A DNA stretch of 64,000 nt. It comes from Bartonella tamiae Th239 (GTDB lineage Bacteria > Pseudomonadota > Alphaproteobacteria > Rhizobiales > Rhizobiaceae). The notes below the pieces were generated by a model. That model saw only the letters and a program-made list of their open reading frames with translations, searched no databases and was not told the DNA's origin. Position 1 is the first letter of the stretch; every line of letters begins with the position of its first letter. A program made the position numbers and the translations under genes. The stretch lies in assembly GCF_000278275.1 (NCBI RefSeq), contig NZ_JH725147.1:370388-434387 (forward strand), read 5' to 3'. Shown piece after piece: positions 57,325 to 64,000 of this stretch.

Positions 57325-59109
57325 ATGTCTCAAAAAAAACAATTATCAGGGATGGATAGAAAATTATTATTGCGTTTATTACGAGAAAATTTTCGTAAAC
57401 ACGCCCGTTGGTATATTTGTGCAATTATTGCCATGCTTGGTATTTCATGGACAACTGCGGCAAGTGCTTGGATTATGCGTGATGTTGTCAATCATATCAT
57501 TGATGCGAATGATTTTCGAATGATTATCATGGTTTCTTTGGCTGTGGCTTCTATTTTTATCATTAAAGGTTTTTCAACTTTTTTTCAAACTTTTTTCTTG
57601 AGCCGTGCGGGCAATAGTATTGTTGCCGAACAACAGCGCAAAATTTATACACGCCTTATGCAACAAGGCGTTTCTTTTTATCAAAATAATGCCTCATCCG
57701 ATCTTTTGGTGCGTGTGACTCATAATGCTAATTCAGCCAGGAGTGTGATTGATACAATTATAACTGTTTTTGTTCGTGATCTCTTTTCCGTTTTGGGGCT
57801 TCTTATTGTAATGCTGGTGCAGAATTTTACTTTAAGCGTCATTGCTTTAACGGTTGGTCCTTTGGCGTTTCTTGCTGTGCGTCAGATTTTAAAACGTGTC
57901 CGTAAGCTCATGGAAAAAGAATTGTCGTCGATTACTGAAATTATCAAGGTCATGCAAGAAACAACAATTGGTATCCGTGTGGTGAAGGCATTTTCGCTTG
58001 AAGATTTAATGAAACGACGCATGGATAAGGCAATTACTGATGTGGAAAGCCGAGCCAATAGTATTGCAACACTACAGGCGGCGACCAATCCAGTAATGGA
58101 GACATTGGCGGGTGTGGCGATTGCTGTTGTTATTTGTTTTTCAGGCTATATGGCAACCCAACGTGTTGGCGTTCAAGGGGAGTTGATGTCTTTTATTGTG
58201 GCTCTTTTATTAGCATATGAACCGGCAAAACGTATTGCCAATGTGCGTGTAAAAATTGAAACGGGTATGCTTGGTGTGCGGATGATGTTTCAAATTCTTG
58301 ATTATCCCATCACCTTAATGGAACATGAGAATGCGAAAAACTTTGACCCTTCAAAAGGCAATGTTCGGTTTAATCATGTGTCTTTTGCTTATGTTGAGGA
58401 TCATAATGTTTTAAACGATATTAATCTTGATATTCCAGCAGGACAAATGACTGCTTTGGTTGGTCCTTCAGGATCAGGTAAATCGACAATGATTAATCTT
58501 ATTATGCGCCTTTATGATCCAACAAAAGGCACGATTACAATTGATGGGCAAGATATAAAAGAAGCCAGTTTTAAATCATTGAGACAATTAATGTCCTATG
58601 TTGGACAAGATACGTTTTTATTTCAAGGAACTGTTCGTTATAACATTGCTCTTGGGCGTGAAGAGGCGAGTGAAGAAGAAATCATTGAAGCTGCTAAAGC
58701 AGCCAATGCCCATGATTTTATTTTAAAATTGCCCAATGGTTATGATACTGATGTCGGCGATAATGGTGGAAATTTATCGGGTGGACAAAAACAGCGTATT
58801 GCCATTGCCCGTGCTATGTTGCGAGATAGTGAAATTTTGATTTTAGATGAGGCCACAAGCGCACTGGATTCTGAGTCAGAATCCCTCATTCGTATGGCTT
58901 TAAATCGTTTAACTAAGGGGCGTACAACAATAATGATCGCTCATCGTCTTTCGACCATTTCGTGCGCTGATAAAATTGTTGTTATGAAAGATGGAGAAAT
59001 TGTTGAGCAAGGCACACAAAAAGAGCTGTTAAAGAATGAAGAAGGACTTTATCGTCGCTTACATGATTTGCAAACCAATGATCCAAATTTTGATGATTTA
59101 GATACATAA
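57325..59109 (+). CDS. MsbA-type ABC exporter (fused TMD-NBD)
   Basis: 594 residues. Six transmembrane helices in about 30-320, then an NBD with Walker A GPSGSGKST, Q-loop YVGQDTFLFQG, signature LSGGQKQR, Walker B ILILDEATSALDSESE and H-loop IAHRLST. A half-transporter that works as a homodimer. The type IV exporter fold and coupling helices fit lipid A flippase MsbA or a related lipid/drug exporter; which one is not decided. It stands alone. Confidence 0.9.
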   Translation: MSQKKQLSGMDRKLLLRLLRENFRKHARWYICAIIAMLGISWTTAASAWIMRDVVNHIIDANDFRMIIMVSLAVASIFIIKGFSTFFQTFFLSRAGNSIVAEQQRKIYTRLMQQGVSFYQNNASSDLLVRVTHNANSARSVIDTIITVFVRDLFSVLGLLIVMLVQNFTLSVIALTVGPLAFLAVRQILKRVRKLMEKELSSITEIIKVMQETTIGIRVVKAFSLEDLMKRRMDKAITDVESRANSIATLQAATNPVMETLAGVAIAVVICFSGYMATQRVGVQGELMSFIVALLLAYEPAKRIANVRVKIETGMLGVRMMFQILDYPITLMEHENAKNFDPSKGNVRFNHVSFAYVEDHNVLNDINLDIPAGQMTALVGPSGSGKSTMINLIMRLYDPTKGTITIDGQDIKEASFKSLRQLMSYVGQDTFLFQGTVRYNIALGREEASEEEIIEAAKAANAHDFILKLPNGYDTDVGDNGGNLSGGQKQRIAIARAMLRDSEILILDEATSALDSESESLIRMALNRLTKGRTTIMIAHRLSTISCADKIVVMKDGEIVEQGTQKELLKNEEGLYRRLHDLQTNDPNFDDLDT

Positions 59110-59276
59110 TTTAGATACATAATTGTCTACTTTGTATAAAACTATATCGCCTTTTTTTGATATAGAAAACATTGTAATATTTTATTTTGCACCTTATCTG
59201 ATCTTGATAATAAAATAGTTGAATTTTTTTCTTCTATTTTAGAATTTTTAATGACTAATTATAAAGAAAGCGCGCT

Positions 59277-60296
59277 ATGAAAGCTGTAGGATATTATAAA
59301 AATTTAGCCATATCGGATGCCAAGTCCTTGGAGGATTTGGAGGTCGAAGTGCCTGAAATTAGTGCGTATGATCTGCTTGTAGAAGTCAAGGCTATAGGGG
59401 TCAATCCAGTTGACTACAAAGTGCGCGAACATAGTGCGCCTTTACATAATGGACCCAAAATACTCGGTTTTGATGCTTCTGGAGTTGTGGTTCAAGTAGG
59501 CGATAAAGTTAAAAATTTTAAAGAAGGTGATGAAGTTTATTATGCTGGTGAAATTCATCGTCAAGGATCAAATAGTCAATTTCATTCAGTTGATTCACGC
59601 ATTGTAGCTCACAAACCGCAAACTTTAGATTTTAAAGCCGCAGCAGCTTTGCCATTAACGACATTAACTGCTTATGAGGTTTTATTTGATCGTTTAGATA
59701 TTACTAAGCCACTTCATGAAGGTAAGAATGCGCTTTTCATCACTGGTGGTGCGGGTGGTGTCGGTTCTATTGCTATTCAATTGGCACGACAATTGACTGA
59801 CTTAGAAGTGATTGCAACAGCTTCACGTCCGCAATCGCGTGAATGGGCATTGAAAATGGGTGCGCATCATGTGATAGATCATAGCAAAGAGTTTGCGCCA
59901 CAGCTGGAATCAATTGGTTACGCACATCCAGGCTTTATTTTTTCGACGGCAAATTCAGATGGATATATTCCGCAATTTGTTGATGTGATTTATCCACAAG
60001 GGCGATTAGCATTTATTGATGATCCTAAAATATTTGATGTTAATCCTTTTAAATTGAAAAGTATTTCCATTCATATGGAATCAATGTTTACACGTTCTAT
60101 GTATCAAACGATTGATATTGGTCGACAAGGTGATATTTTGAAACATGTTGCAGAATTGATAGACGATAAGAAAGTTACGCCTACGCTTAATCATGTTCTT
60201 TCACCAATTAATGCACAAAATTTGCGTGAAGCCCATCGTCTGCTTGAAACGGGCCGGGCTATAGGTAAAATTGTTGTTGAAGGCTTTCATGAATAG
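59277..60296 (+). CDS. Zinc-type alcohol dehydrogenase-like oxidoreductase (quinone-oxidoreductase group)
   Basis: 339 residues of the MDR superfamily. It has the N-terminal GroES-like domain (VNPVDYKVREH, GFDASGVVVQVGDKVKNFKEGDEV) and the NAD(P)H Rossmann loop GGAGGVGSIAIQLA, but lacks the usual catalytic zinc cysteines, so it is more probably a zinc-free quinone reductase or enoyl reductase type. The start carries GAAAGCGCG as the only ribosome site. It ends just before the truncated IS6 element. Confidence 0.9.
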   Translation: MKAVGYYKNLAISDAKSLEDLEVEVPEISAYDLLVEVKAIGVNPVDYKVREHSAPLHNGPKILGFDASGVVVQVGDKVKNFKEGDEVYYAGEIHRQGSNSQFHSVDSRIVAHKPQTLDFKAAAALPLTTLTAYEVLFDRLDITKPLHEGKNALFITGGAGGVGSIAIQLARQLTDLEVIATASRPQSREWALKMGAHHVIDHSKEFAPQLESIGYAHPGFIFSTANSDGYIPQFVDVIYPQGRLAFIDDPKIFDVNPFKLKSISIHMESMFTRSMYQTIDIGRQGDILKHVAELIDDKKVTPTLNHVLSPINAQNLREAHRLLETGRAIGKIVVEGFHE

Positions 60297-60324
60297 CGCA
60301 TTATAAGTCTATGGACTTTCTTGA

Positions 60325-60947
60325 AATGTTTGGATATTGAAATATGCGCCATTAATGGAAAAACGTTTGCGGAATTTCAGAAAGCCCCATTGCGGTTCGG
60401 TTCGTATTGATGAGACCTATATCAAGGTTAAAGGGCAATGGAAATATCTCTATCGTGCAATTGATAAACACGGCGTTTCCATTGATTTTTTACTTACCTC
60501 ATCAAGGGATAAAGGTGCTGCCATACGCTTTTTTCGTAAGGCATTCAAAGATGATAGGCTCTTTGCACCTTCAAAGATTGGAACAGATAAAGCAAGGGCT
60601 TTTCCTGGTGCGTTGCAGTCATTAACTGAAGATAATTTGCTTTCTAAAAAGCACGCCCATTATGCTACCAAAATACTACAACAAGGCATTGAAAGCGATC
60701 ATTCTCGGCTTAAAAGGCCAATGTCGCGCAGTGGTGGCTTTCAATCATTCAGGACAGCTAAGCGAACGATAAGTGGCTACGAAGCGATGCTTTGGCTTAA
60801 AAAAGGATTTGGATCAAAAGGGGCATGGACAATCAAAGAGCAAAACCAATTGCTACGTGATATAATTGGAATTAAGATGGTTAACAATACCTAAAAACTA
60901 GGTGTTCAGGGACTAAATACGTCTAATTTAAAATTTGCGACAAGGCC
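60325..60947 (+). mobile_element. IS6-family insertion sequence, left end truncated
   Basis: The right terminal repeat TTTGCGACAAGGCC (60934-60947) is close to the IS6 family end (TTTGCAACAGTGCC). The left end and about the first 45-50 transposase codons are missing, so the element has been cut by a deletion or recombination adjacent to the dehydrogenase gene. It marks the junction to the AT-rich accessory segment. Confidence 0.8.
60337..60894 (+). pseudogene. IS6-family transposase, N-terminally truncated
   Basis: 185 residues left from a ~235-residue DDE transposase. RIDETYIKVKGQWKYLYRA carries the first D, IGTDKARAF the second and GIESDHSRLKRPM the E. The N-terminal zinc-finger/HTH region is lost, and homology appears to begin a few codons upstream of the TTG, at about WILKYAPLME. 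An in-frame stop shortly before prevents a longer product. It is probably inactive. Confidence 0.88.
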
Positions 60948-61054
60948 ATAATTTCAGTTATCTAGGACAGCCGCAAAATTAATCTTACAATGCCGTCTAA
61001 AATGTTATATTTCACGTTGTAACTCTTCGTCACTAGGTTATACATGGCTCTAAA

Positions 61055-61879
61055 TTAATTATTTTCAACCCATGATCTGGTCACATTACTTAATTTATGC
61101 GTTGCTTGTAAATCATAATTAAGATTATAATGCTTAATAATATTTTCAATTAAATTAATTGAAATATCAAGTAAATTATCATTGATAACTTTTAATGACA
61201 ATACGGTCATTTTTTGATCTATTAAAATTTTTTTTATTTTATTTATAATTGGGTCTTCATGTAGTCCATCCCTATATATACGCTTATAACATGTTGCAGT
61301 ATCATATTCTTTTTTTATTTCATATATGCGTAATGCAAGACATATGGCTATAAAACTTGTTATAACATATACTGCAGCAAATAATTCACCACGTGATAAA
61401 TGTCTATTTATAGACATATAAGTATAATTAACATCAAAATTAGCTTTTTGTATTATATTTATTTCTGATAAATTATCTTTAACATATTCTTTTACTTCAG
61501 ACAAATAACTTTCACCAAATACTGCTGTCCATCTAATAACTCTATTTGTTATAGGTAAAGTGGAAAATGTATTTACAAAAAATTCAATTTTAAATCCGTC
61601 ACTATAAATATAAGTAGTACGACATCCAAAGCCCTCTTTCCAAACTGAACTCCTTGCGATTATGCTATTTTTACTTAAAAATTGATCTAATATTTTGGTA
61701 ATTTCATTACTTATTTTTATTAAATCTCCATCATTAGCCAGAAAAACAAGATCTAAATCAGATTGGGTGTCTTGATTATCTCCTGCGACAGAGCCTCCTA
61801 TGGCCATAGCTTTAATTGTTGGCATTTCATGCTGAATTATTTTTGAGGTATATTTAATTATCTCTTTAATATTTCTCAT
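61055..61879 (-). CDS. Nucleotidyltransferase (pol-beta superfamily)
   Basis: 274 residues. GGSVAGDNQDTQSDLDLVFL is the GS-x10-12-DxD signature of the DNA-polymerase-beta nucleotidyltransferase superfamily, seen in antibiotic adenylyltransferases; the third acid is probably in FKIEFFVN. The rest is helical and divergent. It is last of the three overlapping minus-strand genes and overlaps the transporter by 14 nt, so it is translationally coupled. The substrate is unknown; aminoglycosides or a nucleotide-linked metabolite are options. Very AT-rich. Confidence 0.8.
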   Translation of the reverse strand: MRNIKEIIKYTSKIIQHEMPTIKAMAIGGSVAGDNQDTQSDLDLVFLANDGDLIKISNEITKILDQFLSKNSIIARSSVWKEGFGCRTTYIYSDGFKIEFFVNTFSTLPITNRVIRWTAVFGESYLSEVKEYVKDNLSEINIIQKANFDVNYTYMSINRHLSRGELFAAVYVITSFIAICLALRIYEIKKEYDTATCYKRIYRDGLHEDPIINKIKKILIDQKMTVLSLKVINDNLLDISINLIENIIKHYNLNYDLQATHKLSNVTRSWVENN

Positions 61880-63068
61880 GTTTTTTTCTCTTTTTATTAA
61901 ATATTAATTGCCATAACAAGACCATAGTTGCGCCAATAAGAGTCATAGTCAATGATATAAAATAAACATGACTCCCTATAGAAGGTAATAACATGCTACT
62001 TAAAAAAGCAGCACTTGCCATACCCACGCCATGTGCTACAGCTATATATAAAGATTGCCCCGTAGCAGCGTACCTATCTGACCAAAGATTGCGAATCCAA
62101 TTTACAAGAAAAACATGGACCCACGAAAATGAAGCCACATGCAATGCAAAAGCTAATATAATTAGATAGTAATTATTTTCATTTGTTAATATCCACCATC
62201 TAAAAAGAGTAATGATAATTATGCAATAGAAAAAAATACTATCTGATATTTTCAGTCTTATATAATCAAATATTATAAAGCCAATTGCCTCAATAAAAAA
62301 GGTAAAAATCCACAATAGAGATATTTCATAACTTATAAAGTTTTCTTTTTCTAATATTAATGTAGCTGTACTGTAAAATACACCATTGGAACCTATTAAA
62401 AAGCAGGATGCCATATATAGAATAATTTTATTGATTAAATCATCATTTAAGTTTTTATCAAATTCAAATATTTTTTTTTTACTTATATTATTATTTTTTT
62501 TTGCAACTGCATAAGTTAATATAATTCCAGAAATTAAAACTAGTGTAGGAAGATAATATAATTGGTACATTTGTCCTGATGACCATAAGCCTCCGAACAT
62601 AATAACTCCAATACAAATAGCTATAGAACCTATACCACGCATAAGGCCATATCTATTATCTTTATTAGAAAAATTAGTAGCGCTAGCAAATGCTTCTAAT
62701 AAAGATTGATAGTAGTTTCTACAAATTGACATCATTATAATACCAATCCACAGCAACCAAAATTGCGAACTAACTCCTAATATTACAGAGGATATTATAG
62801 TTAATACACCTAAAAAAGTGAGAGTAATTTGTTGTTTTTCTTGAAAATCTGTCCAATAAGATAATAATGGCCCAGTAAATAGTTTTATTGCAAATACAGA
62901 ACTAAATGCTATTGCAATTTCAGATGGAGAAAGACCTTTTTGGTTTAAAAAAGAAGGAAGATAACTTAATAATATTCCAGCAGGTAAATAAAAACCAAAA
63001 AAACCAACTGGTAGATGCCAATCTGCTTGTAATAAATTTAATAATGATTTTTTTTTTAATTTATCCAT
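61866..63068 (-). CDS. MFS transporter of the HcaT/nucleoside-symporter-like type
   Basis: 400 residues with about 12 hydrophobic segments. The MFS_1-like signature around the first loop is IAFSSVFAIKLFTGPLLSYWTD, with SQFWLLWIGIIMMSICRNYYQS in the helix 4 region. It starts ATG 63068 inside the kinase gene (13 nt overlap) and overlaps the nucleotidyltransferase by 14 nt. It would carry a small molecule across the inner membrane; import or export cannot be told. Base composition is more AT-rich than the window's core genes. Confidence 0.85.
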   Translation of the reverse strand: MDKLKKKSLLNLLQADWHLPVGFFGFYLPAGILLSYLPSFLNQKGLSPSEIAIAFSSVFAIKLFTGPLLSYWTDFQEKQQITLTFLGVLTIISSVILGVSSQFWLLWIGIIMMSICRNYYQSLLEAFASATNFSNKDNRYGLMRGIGSIAICIGVIMFGGLWSSGQMYQLYYLPTLVLISGIILTYAVAKKNNNISKKKIFEFDKNLNDDLINKIILYMASCFLIGSNGVFYSTATLILEKENFISYEISLLWIFTFFIEAIGFIIFDYIRLKISDSIFFYCIIIITLFRWWILTNENNYYLIILAFALHVASFSWVHVFLVNWIRNLWSDRYAATGQSLYIAVAHGVGMASAAFLSSMLLPSIGSHVYFISLTMTLIGATMVLLWQLIFNKKRKKHEKY

Positions 63069-64000
63069 AATTTTATCTCATAATAACACCAATGAATAAT
63101 TTTATTTTTCTTATCATTATTTACATGATTAGACCAAATATGCCGACTAGGCCCTTTTAATCTATATAAAGTTTGGAAAGCGAGATGAAGACGAAATGCA
63201 GCATATTGATTTGTCAAATCACTAGATTTTCTAGCATCACAATATAAATACCAATTTTTTTTAATCATTGTTTCAATATCTGAATTCAATCTAATTCCTT
63301 GAATTACATATTCACTTATAATGTATGATATATCATATATTCCCTCTCCTAATTGGCCTTGTTCAAAATCAATGATAGATATTTCATTTTTTTCAATTAG
63401 GATATTTCTTGAATTTATATCTCCGTGTATTAGATCGCAGTTTGTATTTATATAATTTAATATAAATTTTTCTAACTTAGAAATAAATTCGATAGGTATA
63501 TAATTAAACATATCATTATATTGTAATTTTATTTTAAATTTTTTAAATTCATTACTTGATGAATATAACATATTTTTATTATTGATGGTCATGTTATGTA
63601 ATTTAGCTAGAAAAAAGATAATTTTTTCTAAAATTTCATTATCAATACAATGATCATTTAATAAATATTCATAAAGCGGTTTACCTTTAACCTCATCCAT
63701 AACTATGATAAATAAATCATCATAGAGAGATATTATTTTAGGAACATTAACACCATTACACATTTTACTAGCTTCAATAGACATATTATGCCATTTACAG
63801 GCAACTGTAAAACGTTGGGCAGCTGAAGTTGGTAAAGGTGGATAACAACCTGCTTCAGCCTTATTCGTAAATTTTTTAATAAAAACATTGCTATTACTTA
63901 AATGAGCTTTAACAATTTTATTAAACAACCCCCCTTCAATTTTATGAAGAGTAAAAGGTTTTACAAATATTTTATTAGCAAGATTTTCTATCTCTGTATC
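63056..64000 (-). CDS. APH/choline-kinase-like phosphotransferase, 5' part beyond window
   Basis: At least 315 residues; the frame stays open without a stop from 63928 to 64000, so the gene starts outside. The bilobal kinase motifs are present: IVMDEVKGKPLYEYLL (hinge), LIHGDINSRNILIE (HGDxxxxN catalytic loop, Brenner motif) and IIDFEQGQLGEGIYDISYII (metal DFE). Aminoglycoside phosphotransferases, choline/ethanolamine kinases and homoserine kinases share this fold. Start of a three-gene overlapping set. Confidence 0.88.
   Translation of the reverse strand, partial: DTEIENLANKIFVKPFTLHKIEGGLFNKIVKAHLSNSNVFIKKFTNKAEAGCYPPLPTSAAQRFTVACKWHNMSIEASKMCNGVNVPKIISLYDDLFIIVMDEVKGKPLYEYLLNDHCIDNEILEKIIFFLAKLHNMTINNKNMLYSSSNEFKKFKIKLQYNDMFNYIPIEFISKLEKFILNYINTNCDLIHGDINSRNILIEKNEISIIDFEQGQLGEGIYDISYIISEYVIQGIRLNSDIETMIKKNWYLYCDARKSSDLTNQYAAFRLHLAFQTLYRLKGPSRHIWSNHVNNDKKNKIIHWCYYEIKLWIN

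Noticed and set aside
1-64000. tRNA, rRNA or CRISPR array
   Set aside because: No cloverleaf-like GC segment, rRNA signature or regularly spaced repeat was found by reading.

Overview
The window is AT-rich chromosomal DNA from an alphaproteobacterium of the order Hyphomicrobiales (Rhizobiales), most likely a Bartonella-like organism. The evidence is an IalB-family exported protein, the order rpoN-hpf-ptsN, a complete lptC-lptA-lptB block, rph, rdgB and hemW in series opposite hrcA, a probable AUU-started infC, low GC and long AT-rich spacers. An apparently intact hemC is unexpected for the classical haem-requiring Bartonella, so a deep-branching relative is possible; this placement is inferred from gene content, not from a search. 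Layout: 1-2.2 kb holds two tandem M20 amidohydrolases. A 1 kb spacer follows with a candidate small RNA (promoter, hairpin, terminator). 3.2-5.4 kb carries ialB-like and rlmN. 5.7-9.6 kb is on the minus strand: a membrane protein, ptsN, hpf and rpoN. A frameshifted flavin reductase-like gene follows. 10.9-17.4 kb is a TetR gene with its probable operator, divergent from a six-gene unit (calcineurin-type phosphoesterase, binding protein, two permeases, tyrosine-type phosphatase, ATPase) that looks like uptake of a phosphorylated polyol or sugar coupled to dephosphorylation. 17.4-19.6 kb is the LPS-transport set lptBAC. 20.2-24.6 kb has ihfB, lapA, two RNA methyltransferase-type genes, lspA and an OlsB-like acyltransferase. 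lepA (25-26.8 kb) is bracketed by an inverted pair of ~77 bp repeats. 27-35 kb holds a stress-type glycine-zipper protein, a DMT exporter, a HAD phosphatase, argB, a Tat-exported oxalate decarboxylase-like bicupin, hemW and rdgB. 36.4-45 kb holds rph, hrcA, an NMT1/SsuA-type ABC importer, hemC and grpE. 45.5-49.7 kb holds two cell-wall enzymes (a DacA-like carboxypeptidase and an L,D-transpeptidase), a GC-rich pseudoknot-like RNA candidate, a MliC-like lysozyme inhibitor and tenA. 51-60.3 kb holds a YgjP-type metalloprotease, an alpha/beta hydrolase, infC, an amino-acid permease, an exported protein of unknown function, an MsbA-type ABC exporter and a zinc-type alcohol dehydrogenase-like oxidoreductase. 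Mobile DNA: two near-identical IS5-family (IS427-like) copies at 35.4 and 50.1 kb carry the same inactivating mutations, and a left-truncated IS6-family element lies at 60.3-60.9 kb. Beyond the IS6 remnant the sequence becomes still more AT-rich and encodes three overlapping minus-strand genes: an APH/choline-kinase-like phosphotransferase (running off the window), an MFS transporter and a nucleotidyltransferase. This is the best candidate in the window for an acquired, undescribed small-molecule system. No rRNA, tRNA or CRISPR array was found.
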